Positions 6,901 to 13,103 of a stretch of 13,103 nt of DNA are shown here, piece after piece. The stretch is taken from positions 185,187-198,289 of the forward strand of contig BEXV01000632.1 in assembly GCA_003118195.1 (NCBI GenBank), written 5' to 3'. The notes under the pieces were generated by a model, which was not told the origin of the DNA, ran no database searches, and saw only the letters and a program-made list of their open reading frames with translations. The position numbers were made by a program, and so were the translations under genes. The DNA comes from Hemicentrotus pulcherrimus. Taxonomy: Eukaryota > Echinodermata > Echinoidea > Camarodonta > Strongylocentrotidae. Position 1 is the first letter of the stretch; each line of letters begins with the position of its first letter.

Positions 6901-9900
6901 AAATGGAATGAAAGGATCACAATAAAAAAGGCCAGTATGATTGAACACTGAAGTATGCCGAACTCATGGTGATAGTGAAGGACAACAGTTATTGAATAGC
7001 ATTTGCGTTAGTAGTTATAGTATAGATAATGACAAATCTGATGTGGGATGAAGAAATAGAGAAAGAAAGAAAAGAATAAGGTTGATTAAGGAAACAGAAA
7101 TAAAGGATAGAAAGAAGAAAAAGAAAGAAGGAAGAATAAGAAAGACAGAATGAGAGGAAAAAGAGAGAAAGGAAGAGTAAATGAAGAAAGACAGAAGGTA
7201 GAATAAGCAAGACGGATTACGAGGAAGAAGTTTAAGAAAGAAAGAAAGAAAGGAAGAGAGTAAGTAGGAAAGAATGAAGGAAGAATGAGGAAGACAGAAT
7301 GAGAGGAAGTATTTTAAGAAAGAAAGAAAAAGAGAGGGTAGAATAAGGAAGACAAAACAAAAGAAAGTAGTTTGAAAAGAAAGAACGAAAGAGTGTAAAT
7401 GAAGAAAGAAAGAAGGAAGAATAAGGAAGACAGATAGAGAGGAAGAAGTTTAAAAAAGAAAGAAAGAAGGACAGTAAATGAGAGGAAGAAGTTTAAGAAA
7501 GAAAGAAAGAGGAGAAGGTGGGTTAATAGGACAGAATGTATTCACATAATAATCAGAACACTTAAAAATGCAGATCATCTCCTTCTAGCATCAACAAAAA
7601 AAACACATTAGTTTCAATTATTAGTACAATTATACACATATTGAAGCAAATATATCACATCTAGGAAGCAGGCATTTAAGAATAGATTTGGAATACCCAA
7701 AGAAGAAGTAAGAGGGAGAGTTTCTTTAGATGAAAAGATCATTTTGCTTGTATCTCAGAAAGAGATTGTAGATGAGGCGAAGCATGGATTTAAGATGGAG
7801 CTGAGCAACATCTGGAAGAAAAGAAAATATTTCAGCAACAGAGTAACAGAGTAATGAAAGTACAGTCAAACCTGTTTATAGAGACCACCAAGGGAAACAG
7901 AAAATTGGTCTTTGTAGACAGGTTCCTTTAGTACATGTTTCAACGAGAAACCATTTTCAAGGGAAACAAAAAATGTGGTCTTTGTACACAGGTGGTCACT
8001 AAAGCAGGTTTGACTGTACATTAATATTGAAGATGGTGGAGTGCTAATAAAGATGAAAAGAAGATATTTCAGCAACAGAGTAATGAAAGTACATCAATGT
8101 TGGAGAAAGAAGGTGAGGTTCTAATAAAGGGGAAAATATCTTTAAAGAGCTTTTTAATCATTTGGAAGAAAAAAAAGTAATTTCAGCAGCAGGGTATTAA
8201 ATGAAAGTACATTAATATCATAGAGAGAATTTTGGGGTCCTAATAAAGATGAAAAAATTACTTTATGAGATTTCTAATCATTTTGGAGAAAAGAAGATAT
8301 TTCAGCCACAGAGTAATGAAAGTACATTAATATTCAGGATGGTGGAGTGCTAATAAAGATGAAAAGAAAATATTTCAACAACAGAGTATGAAATTACATT
8401 AATATCAGACAGAGAAAATGAGGTTCTAATAAAGATGAAAAAATAAACTTTGCGAGCTATGTAATTATGTGGAAGATTATCATGGTGGAAATGTCCGTTG
8501 AAATCGACCATTTTTCAAAAGCTCTCATGTTTCAAATATGATGAGAAAATAGAGCTGAAGAGTTTAGAGCAACCTTTCATGCCCCAGTTGTGTGTTTTCA
8601 GCAAGACTTCATTCAGTTCTCTTCATTCACATTCAGATACCTTGCTGAATACATTCAATTATATGTAATAAATCTGTCCTATTGGTTCTGACTTCAACAC
8701 TAGACCATACAATGTACCTCATTAGAAAATGGTTTTATAATGTAGGCAATCTCATTGGTCAAATGACATCACATGATCTTACATCATTCTTTCCTTCTAG
8801 CCTACTGCAGGCATGAAAAGTGCTGTTCATAAAAAACACTGAAAAACTTTCGCGAACCAAAGCGAGGGAGCGAAGCGACCGAGCAGGGGAGGGTCATACC
8901 CCAAAACAGGCTCTGAATACACATTTTTATCAATACCATCAAATGTGTTTAATGTGTATTATGTGCAGATCANAATGGCGGGATGAAATGCACATACTAG
9001 TTACAAATGGCAAGGACGATGATGCGCACATTGAGACGCACGACACTATTGGCTGTGCCTATGTAGGGCAATGTCATTCAAAGCAAATGGCAGCCCCCAT
9101 GACTGTGCAATGCCTAAAATTTTAATCGTTTTTTCTGGTTATTTTTCAACTTTATGACCCATTGTAGACCTGCTTTATAAAAATAAAAAAATTAATAATA
9201 ATACAAATAAATTAAATAAATAATCCATGTTTTGAAGCTTGTGCATTAGTGATATACACTGCACTCGGTTAAGACACAATGAGCCGGATAATTAGCCCTA
9301 CAACCCTTGTTCATTATCTGATCGTGACTCAACCTGCGTGCAGTGCATATTCACTAATGCACTCACGAGCATGAATGTTTTGAATAATAATACGCACAGA
9401 GGGTTAGCGGTGGAACCCCCATTTATATGGCTGCCGTCCTAGAGTACCTCACTGCGAACATCATGGAAATCGCTGGATACGCTACCCGCGACTACAAGAA
9501 AAACTCAAATCCTAACGATGACGTAAAGCCAAGAGCAATAGTTGCCGGACCAAACGTCAGTGCACCATCAAGATTACATAAGACACTCACCCTCTGCTCT
9601 GGCCTTGGCCTTGGGTAGTCCAGCATCGTCCATTAGATCCAGGGCCAGGTTAACATTGTGGACCTATCATTGAAGGAAAAAAAGAACAAAATATATTGGT
9701 CTAAAATACAATGGATTCATATTTCACAGTGTTATCTAGCGACATCTGATTACTTAAATGTGGGAAGAAGTCGACAAAACATTAGCTCTGGCATTGTTAA
9801 ATACCCTAATACATTTCATCATAATTTTTATTTTTTAGGTTTCCATAGCTTATCTGGGTGAAAGTTGTGCTGATTCCGAAAGTATCAGTCTTATTGACCC

Positions 9901-12404
9901 TACTCACAAAGTTTTTGTCATTTTGGCCACTCTTTGGCCAAAAGCGTCCAGTATGGTCACTGTTGGTCAGGGGTATCTTTCCAATCATTATTATCAGCAA
10001 AGGAGATTTGATGGGCCTGTTCTATGTCAAAATGCACCCTGATGCTAGAAAAAAGGGGTCAAACGTACCCCATCACCAACAGGATGGTAATTTTTATCTC
10101 TTTTTGAAGAAAGAAATGACCATTTGTATTGATTTTTGTCTAAAATGTAGCCAAACTTTCAGTGAAAATCAATGGATGGTTGGATTCTGGCATCCAAATT
10201 CAATAGTTTTTGATTAATTAATTAATTCATTTATTGTATGAATTAACATTGTTTGGACTACTCTGGTCAGTCAATCAATTGATGGCTAGCGTTATGTTAT
10301 GCTGCACTGGGTGAAAGTAGTCGACTCGCGAGCTGAAAAGTTGGACTGTTGCGGCTTGTTGGACTGTTGCGGCTTGCTGATCTGGGCGCTATTATTGTGA
10401 TTCCACCCTATTCAACAGGAGGTGATCACAAGGGACAATCAACTTTCTCCAGACTCTGGTAAACCCAATTTTTACGGAGAATAACCAGAAACGCATTGTG
10501 TCTGGAATACGGCGTAATACTTTACCTTTTCTTCAAAGGTCGTAGGGGTCATGTGGTAGCAGTGTAGAGGTACGTAGTAGCCTTCCAGAAGACCCATCAG
10601 CAAGATAAAGAACACACCATCATGGAACTAGGAGAATAATAAACACACATTATGGCAATGATTTTTCTAAAAGACTTACCTAATCATAATGTCATTAGAA
10701 ACAGGAAATTACTCAAAAGAGTACCGGTACCAGGTATTTTCTACAAGACACATTTGGTAATATAGACCTCTTTTATTCAAACACCAGTGTCACAATTTTA
10801 TCAATGTTAAAAAATATTCAGCATCACCTGTACCAAGATAGGGAAAATAAAGTGAATCACTAGGCCCATTTACGCAGCCAAATTTTTGTTTACTCCCATT
10901 TTTTTCTAAATTTTTTGGATGGCTATTCTGTAAACTACACATCAATAAACCGTCCGTATTTGCTCATTCCAATTTTTGGTTGAGTAGTTGCTGCTCTGCA
11001 TGTGATCACACAGAAGAGAGGAGAAAACCAAACCAAACTAAAAATAGAATCATTCACCCATGTTTCAAAAGCGGACATCTAAACCGCATAAATCAGTGAC
11101 ATTTCTGCCGGTGTTTCAAAAATCCACATCGGTGAAAACTGACGAAACACCCGATATGAGAAAAATACCGGTAGACAATTTTTGCTTACAGTGTAAATGC
11201 AGCTACTATGACCCTTGGTTTCTCATTCCAGTATTACATAACTGGAATGTTTACTGTAGATCATCTTATGAAAACATTGTATGTATTCCAACTCACCTGG
11301 CTATCCAAGTCCATGACTTCCAGATTGAGTTTGTTGAGATGTTTATTAGCAAAGGCAATCAGTGACTGTGAGAAAAAAAAACAGAAACATATACCACGAT
11401 AACAAAATCATTGCAGTCAGGTTACATGATGTGTAGTGCACTTTTCATCAGTTGTTAATGTAAACTATGTGTACACTTCATTAGCCTTTTGGTGAAACAG
11501 ATGAATCAGTCATATACATTACTGTACGGATTCGTAAGTTCAAAATAAGGCAGACAAATTTATTGTTAATGAGTTCATATCTACTCCTGATCAGGGCCCT
11601 GTTTCATCAAACTTGTTATCTAGAACAAGTTACAAAAACTGTTACAAGCTACTGAAATCATCGCATTTGATTGGCTGTTAGCAAGTTTGTCATAGAATAT
11701 AAGTGATTGTTATGAATGACAAGATTTATGAAACAGGGCCCTGGTTCATAAAACTTGTTATCAAGAAGAACAAGTTACAATAACTGTTACAAATCCTGTT
11801 ATAAATCCTTTTCTGTAAGGGTTCATGCAGCTACATGTAGTATGGCAAAGGCTATCAAACCCAAAGCCTGTGGACAGAGATAGTTGTGAAATGTAAACAT
11901 GGAGCACTGAATAGTTTCCTACAATGTGCGATCTCTATGGGAGGGAATTATATGAAAATGACTGACACAACTACCTCTCTAAACTACATGTAGCTATGAT
12001 CAAAGTGATGCCCTGCACGTCTATACACCAGTTTACAGTTGTATTAGTGCGCATGCGCAGACATGGGCGCCATTTTAAATGGCACCCAAACAGGGAGCCA
12101 ATGACCCGAGGTCACGTCAGTGGTATTAGGCTAAGCGTAAATTAAGATTGCGCCCATGCAAATGATGATATCTGCGCGCACAACGCAATGCGTAGGCAGT
12201 GATGTCATAATTTGCATGGGCGCAATCTTAATTTACGCATAAATACATGACCTCTAGGTCATTGGCTTTGTTTAAATGGCGCACACAACCGTAAACTGGT
12301 GTATTGGTATCGCAGGGCACAAGTTCATCTCTTCTCACTTACCTTCTTTACTACATTGAGCTTGTCGGGTGCATGATCAAACAGGGTGTCAAAGGCATCA
12401 CGTT
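3881..12404 (-). CDS. Parvin-family focal adhesion adaptor, 3' part of gene (join of five exons)
   Basis: Minus-strand gene model joining 12404-12343, 11365-11297, 10627-10526, 9663-9591 and 3957-3881. All introns are GT/AG, with phases 0, 0, 0 and 1, and the frame stays open to a TAG at 3883-3881. The product is the last 126 residues. Family signatures are [44 protein letters not shown] and [13 protein letters not shown]. This is the second calponin-homology domain of parvins, which in known members binds the ILK pseudokinase domain and paxillin LD motifs, linking integrins to actin at focal adhesions. The protein ends at [10 protein letters not shown], where parvins normally end, so the C-terminus is complete. 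The first CH domain and N-terminus must lie beyond the right edge. No key position looks broken, so the gene appears functional. I cannot tell which vertebrate paralogue (alpha, beta, gamma) is closest; invertebrates usually have one. Confidence 0.95.
4076..4557. mobile_element. Palindromic fold-back element (~480 bp)
   Basis: Ends are GGGGAAGTCCACC (left) and GGTGGACTTCTCC (right), centred near 4316. Further paired blocks are AAGTTGGTTTTAATAG/CTATTAAAACCAACT, AACAGGTCA/TGACCTGTT, AAGTAATGAAT/ATTCATTACTT, CAAATTGGCAAC/GTTGCCAATTTG and GTTTC/GAAAC near the middle. Nearly the whole unit is self-complementary. TA dinucleotides flank it at 4074-4075 and 4557-4558, possibly the target duplication. 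No coding capacity. Confidence 0.82.
4725..4850. repeat. Perfect 52-bp inverted repeat ending at an N
   Basis: Positions 4725-4776 and 4799-4850 are exact reverse complements with a 22-nt loop. The right arm stops exactly before the ambiguous base at 4851, and sequence beyond does not continue the pairing. Perfection plus the N suggests a library or assembly snap-back. A young fold-back element is the alternative. Confidence 0.85.
5661..5996. mobile_element. MITE with ACATACCTGCCAAC ends
   Basis: Perfect 14-bp terminal inverted repeats lie at 5661-5674 and 5983-5996, bracketing 336 bp. The interior holds GAAAATAAGAA repeats near the left end and A-rich runs near the right, and it is otherwise not palindromic. 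If the TA within each end is the target duplication, the termini would be CCTGCCAAC/GTTGGCAGG. No open frame of note. Confidence 0.7.
7024..7515 (+). repeat. Purine-rich GAAA/GAAG tract with higher-order units
   Basis: About 490 bp is almost pure A/G on the plus strand. Within it GAGGAAGAAGTTTAAGAAAG or a close variant recurs at 7221, 7303, 7439 and 7482, with GACAGAATGAGAGG between some copies, so it is a decayed minisatellite rather than a simple microsatellite. In the parvin transcript it is a long pyrimidine tract inside the last intron. The Leu/Phe/Ser-rich minus-strand frame here is an artefact of this composition. Confidence 0.85.
7800..8480 (+). repeat. Degenerate minisatellite with short and long units
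   Basis: Units start TACATTAATAT (8017, 8091, about 8208, 8322 and 8395, with an initial unit before the MITE) and contain CTAATAAAGATGAAAA, ATTTCAGCAACAGAGTAATGAAAG. Two lengths alternate: about 73 bp, and about 115 bp with an extra TTTATGAGATTTCTAATCATTTGGA block. Copies differ by point changes and small indels. This explains the open frames in the interval. Confidence 0.8.
7863..8016. mobile_element. 154-bp TA-flanked MITE inside a tandem repeat
   Basis: Perfect 12-bp terminal inverted repeats CAGTCAAACCTG (7863-7874) and CAGGTTTGACTG (8005-8016) are flanked by TA on each side. Neighbouring tandem units read GTAATGAAAGTACATTAATAT without the insert, so the empty site is visible in the same window and proves a TA duplication, the Tc1/mariner pattern. 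Internally it has two related blocks, CAAGGGAAACA(G/A)AAAAT with GGTCTTTGTA(G/C)ACAGG, about 70 bp apart. No transposase is encoded, so mobilisation would need a partner elsewhere. Confidence 0.85.
8845..9080 (+). other. GC-richer patch with GCGA-type motif
   Basis: GAACCAAAGCGAGGGAGCGA is followed by AGCGACCGAGCAGGGGAGGG, a repetitive AGCGA pattern that stands out from the AT-rich intron. CpG-bearing sequence continues to about 9080, interrupted by an N at 8973. An open frame crosses it but shows no recognisable domain. It may be a fragment of a dispersed repeat. Confidence 0.4.
9237..9374. mobile_element. 138-bp fold-back MITE with 10-bp target duplication
   Basis: The arms GCTTGTGCATTAGTGATATA (9237) and, inverted, TTCACTAATGCACTCACGAGC pair, as do CACTGCAC/GTGCAGTG and GGATAATT/ATTATCTG farther in. 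ATGTTTTGAA occurs at 9227-9236 and 9375-9384, directly flanking the unit. A 9-11-bp duplication is the pattern of Mutator-like elements, though the family cannot be fixed from ends alone. It lies just upstream of the H2A fragment. Confidence 0.75.
9391..9618 (+). pseudogene. Truncated, diverged histone H2A fragment
   Basis: Read from 9391, the frame gives [20 protein letters not shown], then [17 protein letters not shown]. This matches the H2A histone-fold segment [21 protein letters not shown] and the following AG-A-RD-KK at about two-thirds of positions. Similarity fades after KK; a PRAIVAG stretch may correspond to the PRHI/LxxA segment. The frame stays open to TAG at 9616-9618. A stop precedes codon TAC, and the H2A N-terminal third is absent; upstream sequence is a fold-back element (9237-9374). 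The tail of the open frame runs antisense through a parvin exon, so it is not histone sequence, and no histone 3' stem-loop is seen. Most likely a decayed H2A copy. A splice-acceptor-like ATACGCACAG precedes it, so an exon of a variant gene cannot be excluded. Confidence 0.7.
9591..9663 (-). CDS. Parvin exon [16 protein letters not shown] segment
   Basis: This 73-nt exon has acceptor TTCAATGATAG, begins in phase 0 and ends with one base of a split codon (GAG G|GTGAGTG). It encodes [17 protein letters not shown] followed by KAKARAE, matching the parvin segment that normally precedes the EDVVN motif. Parvins usually have Pro where this has Ala (KARPED versus KARAED). The exon lies antisense to the end of the H2A-like open frame on the plus strand (9391-9618). 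Confidence 0.94.
9664..10525 (-). other. Parvin intron (862 bp)
   Basis: This phase-0 intron lies between exons C and D. It contains a two-copy 18-bp tandem repeat (10341-10376) and a 119-codon plus-strand open frame at 9858-10217 with no recognisable domain. A small hairpin, TTTTGGCCA/TGGCCAAAA, lies near 9920-9945. Nothing else was identified. Confidence 0.85.
10341..10376 (+). repeat. Exact 18-bp tandem duplication
   Basis: TTGGACTGTTGCGGCTTG occurs twice without a spacer, inside a parvin intron. Likely a replication-slippage product. Confidence 0.9.
10526..10627 (-). CDS. Parvin exon C: CH2 core ([19 protein letters not shown])
   Basis: This 102-nt exon is phase 0 at both ends, with acceptor TTATTCTCCTAG and donor AAG|GTAAAGTAT. 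It encodes 34 residues, beginning [19 protein letters not shown] and continuing [15 protein letters not shown]. The [15 protein letters not shown] pattern is the hydrophobic core of the CH2 domain and is diagnostic for parvins rather than for other CH-domain proteins. Confidence 0.95.
10628..11296 (-). other. Parvin intron (669 bp)
   Basis: This phase-0 intron lies between exons B and C. No mobile element with clear ends was seen. A plus-strand open frame starting at 11060 ([13 protein letters not shown]...) has no recognisable domain and runs straight across exon B in antisense, so it is treated as chance. Confidence 0.85.
11297..11365 (-). CDS. Parvin exon B: CH2 [11 protein letters not shown] segment
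   Basis: This 69-nt exon is phase 0 at both ends, with acceptor TTTTTTTTTCTCACAG and donor CAG|GTGAGTTGG. It encodes 23 residues, [13 protein letters not shown] followed by [10 protein letters not shown]. The [11 protein letters not shown] stretch is a strong parvin signature. An overlapping open frame on the plus strand is a chance shadow. Confidence 0.94.
11592..11743. mobile_element. MITE with CAGGGCCCTGTTTCAT ends
   Basis: The left end is CAGGGCCCTGTTTCATCAAA and the right end is TTTATGAAACAGGGCCCTG, about 152 bp in all. It shares ends, length and internal blocks (AAACTTGTTA, AGCTACTGAAAT) with the element at 2165-2314, which reads partly in the reverse sense, so both belong to one dispersed family. 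No coding capacity. The target duplication is unclear because the ends are themselves palindromic. Confidence 0.75.
11739..11807. repeat. Partial tandem copy of the MITE left arm
   Basis: Starting at the right end of the 11592-11743 element, CCTGGTTCATAAAACTTGTT and the following ~50 bp repeat the left arm in the same orientation (AACAAGTTACAA, AACTGTTACAA), with a few changes. The copy stops near CCTGTTATAAAT. It looks like a second, truncated element or a tandem slip. Confidence 0.65.
12009..12319. mobile_element. Palindromic MITE with NRF-1- and YY1-like motifs
   Basis: Ends are TGCCCTGC (12009) and GCAGGGCA (12319). Both arms carry a near-identical ACACCAGTTTAC-(A/G)GTTGT block and the AGCCAATGACC...GGTCA block, in inverted order. 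The inner arms, 12135-12163 and 12210-12238, form a perfect 29-bp inverted repeat (GCGTAAATTAAGATTGCGCC and onward). The whole ~311-bp unit can fold on itself. It is clearly more GC- and CpG-rich than its surroundings. No target-site duplication could be fixed and no transposase is present. Confidence 0.8.
12048..12059. promoter_or_regulatory. NRF-1-type palindrome TGCGCATGCGCA
   Basis: An exact copy of the NRF-1 (nuclear respiratory factor 1 family) consensus lies in the left arm of the 12009-12319 element. YY1-like cores GCGCCATTTT (12067-12076) and AAATGGCGC (12274-12282) sit in opposite arms nearby. Binding is inferred from sequence only. Such sites usually work in promoters and this one is intronic. 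Confidence 0.45.
12343..12404 (-). CDS. Parvin exon A: start of the CH2 region
   Basis: This 62-nt exon has acceptor ...TTGTAATTAACAG at its right edge and donor AAG|GTAAGTGAG at its left. It starts with two bases of a split codon (G|AA, Glu) and then reads [20 protein letters not shown], the linker and first helix of the parvin CH2 domain. The preceding exon must therefore end in phase 1. I looked for that exon between 12405 and 13103 and did not find it. Confidence 0.93.
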
Positions 12405-12434
12405 CTGTTAATTACAAAGAGTTAAAATTATAAA

Positions 12435-12449
12435 TCTTAATTAAATCCC
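12435..12449. repeat. Left target-site duplication of the SINE
   Basis: The 15-mer TCTTAATTAAATCCC is identical to 12780-12794 and marks the tail side of the SINE. AT-rich target sites are typical of LINE endonuclease cutting. Confidence 0.8.
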
Positions 12450-12779
12450 ATCTTATATACGATTTAAAAGTTAAAAGAGTAACTGCTGTTTTTTTTTCTT
12501 CTCATTTACTCTTTTTACAGGGGGATGGGTTGTATGTTTTGTGTCTAGATATGATCAAAAAGCATGAAGAAGGTTGGTTGGTTAGTTTCTTTGTTTTACC
12601 TGACTGCTAAGATATTATGATGCGTATGCTTTTAAGTAAATGGACAGCTTTAAATCCTCTCTGAAGGACTTAGTAATGAGGATTAATGCCTTACCAGAGG
12701 GCACTAGCATATCGACTTGGTTTTGAACCTGGGACCTCCTGGTTACAAGACCACTGCTCTGCCACCGTGCCATCGCGCC
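12450..12779 (-). mobile_element. tRNA-derived SINE with 15-bp target duplication
   Basis: On the minus strand the element begins GGCGCGATGGCACGG. An A-box-like TGGCAGAGCAGTGG (12751-12764) and a perfect B box GGTTCAAAACC (12719-12729) follow, the internal RNA polymerase III promoter of a tRNA-type head. Downstream is a body with GTGCCCTCTGGTAAGGCATT and TTCAGAGAGGATTTAAAGC, resembling bodies of tRNA-SINEs in marine invertebrates. TCTTAATTAAATCCC occurs at 12435-12449 and again at 12780-12794, exactly bracketing about 330 bp. That is a target-site duplication of LINE-mediated insertion. The near-perfect duplication suggests a fairly recent insertion. It sits upstream of parvin exon A, in the same orientation as the gene. 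Confidence 0.85.
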
Positions 12780-12794
12780 TCTTAATTAAATCCC
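12780..12794. repeat. Right target-site duplication of the SINE
   Basis: The 15-mer TCTTAATTAAATCCC directly abuts the tRNA-like head and is identical to 12435-12449. Confidence 0.8.
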
Positions 12795-13103
12795 CTCTTC
12801 CACTGGTGTTGGAAAGTACAGTGGGGGTAACAATCTGACAAGCCAGATTGAATTCTAGAGAGCTGTAGAGCAATCAAGGGAGGGGAAGGCTGTGCAATAT
12901 TTTTTTTCGAGCTGAATTTATTTTTATTTTTTTAAATCTCCAACTCTTGAAAGTCCATATTCAACTTTTGAAAGTTTGAAAGTTCATGAATGAGAAATAC
13001 TCAAAAAGAAAGGGGGAAAAAACTCAGTTGCCCCAAAGGAGAAAAAAGTTCAATTAAACTCTCACAAATAAAAGCTTTTGTCAATAATTACATAATATCA
13101 ATA
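12795..13103. other. Parvin upstream intron, window edge
   Basis: AT-rich sequence beyond the SINE duplication. It contains CAACT(C/T)TTGAAAGT twice (about 12941 and 12962) and homopolymer runs. No preceding parvin exon ending in phase 1 was found, so exon A's partner lies beyond the window. Confidence 0.5.

Larger units (their letters stand above)
3958..9590 (-). other. Last intron of the parvin gene (5.6 kb, repeat-filled)
   Basis: The donor is GGGTGAGTG at the right edge and the acceptor TTATTATAG at the left, in phase 1. No conserved coding exon was found inside on the minus strand. From the left it holds a palindromic element (4076-4557), a perfect inverted repeat abutting an N (4725-4850), a TACCTGCC-ended MITE (5661-5996), a purine tract (about 7024-7515), a degenerate minisatellite (7800-8480) with an inserted MITE, a GC-richer patch (8845-9080), a fold-back element (9237-9374) and a sense-opposed H2A fragment. 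I see nothing identifiable in 4852-5660, 5997-7020 and 8481-8840. Confidence 0.85.
11366..12342 (-). other. Parvin intron (977 bp) with two fold-back elements
   Basis: This phase-0 intron lies between exons A and B. It contains the GGGCCCTGTTTCAT-ended element at 11592-11743 with its partial duplicate, and the GC-rich palindromic element at 12009-12319. About 200 bp of ordinary sequence separates the two. Confidence 0.85.

Noticed and set aside
6989..7210. Minus-strand Leu/Phe/Ser-rich frame resembling a membrane protein
   Set aside because: It is simply the complement of the purine tract; hydrophobicity comes from TTC/CTT/TCT codons.
7800..8480. CRISPR-like array
   Set aside because: Units are degenerate, adjacent without unique spacers of constant size, and the context is animal nuclear DNA. 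It is a minisatellite.
8820..9125. Plus-strand frame of 101 codons containing an unknown residue
   Set aside because: It crosses an ambiguous base, has no recognisable domain, and the first part is low-complexity GC-rich repeat.
11060..11402. Two overlapping plus-strand frames over parvin exon B
   Set aside because: They are antisense to a conserved exon and have no recognisable domain.
12700..12780. A functional tRNA gene
   Set aside because: A and B boxes are present, but the cloverleaf is not complete, and the unit continues into a SINE body with target duplications on both sides.
12691..12873. Minus-strand frame of 60 codons
   Set aside because: It reads through the tRNA-like head of the SINE, so it is repeat sequence and not a gene.

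Overview
This is animal nuclear DNA: AT-rich, with short exons bounded by GT/AG splice sites, kilobase introns and a dense load of small non-autonomous transposons. Fold-back elements of these types, plus CG-bearing motifs such as ACCGGTAC, fit a marine invertebrate deuterostome, most likely a sea-urchin-like echinoderm. That placement is an inference; no marker in the window settles the species. Two ambiguous bases (4851 and 8973) point to a draft assembly.

The one gene that can be named is a parvin (the ILK/PINCH/parvin focal-adhesion adaptor), on the minus strand. Five consecutive exons are readable: 12343-12404, 11297-11365, 10526-10627, 9591-9663 and 3881-3957. They join in frame (intron phases 0, 0, 0, 1) and encode the last 126 residues, essentially the second calponin-homology (CH2) domain up to the natural C-terminus and stop. 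The 5' part of the gene lies beyond the right edge. The last intron is 5.6 kb and holds most of the repeats. The 3' UTR contains a long imperfect palindrome that includes the only canonical poly(A) signal seen just downstream of the stop.

Near the left end, also on the minus strand, is a well-formed 46-codon exon (792-929) of a second gene that I do not recognise. A possible terminal exon lies at 646-705. On the plus strand, next to a parvin exon, is a 5'-truncated, diverged histone H2A fragment (9391-9618).

The rest is repeats. A tRNA-derived SINE (12450-12779) has an exact 15-bp target duplication. A 154-bp TA-type MITE sits inside a tandem repeat whose other units supply the empty site (7863-8016), and a relative of it lies at 2000-2324. 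A GGGCCCTGTTTCAT family is present at 2165-2314 and 11592-11743. Palindromic elements lie at 4076-4557, 5661-5996, 9237-9374 (10-bp target duplication) and 12009-12319 (carrying an NRF-1-type palindrome). There is also a ~490-bp purine tract and a degenerate minisatellite (7800-8480). A perfect 52-bp inverted repeat ends exactly at an N (4725-4850) and may be an assembly artefact. I see no prokaryotic-type system, CRISPR array, canonical tRNA or rRNA gene here.
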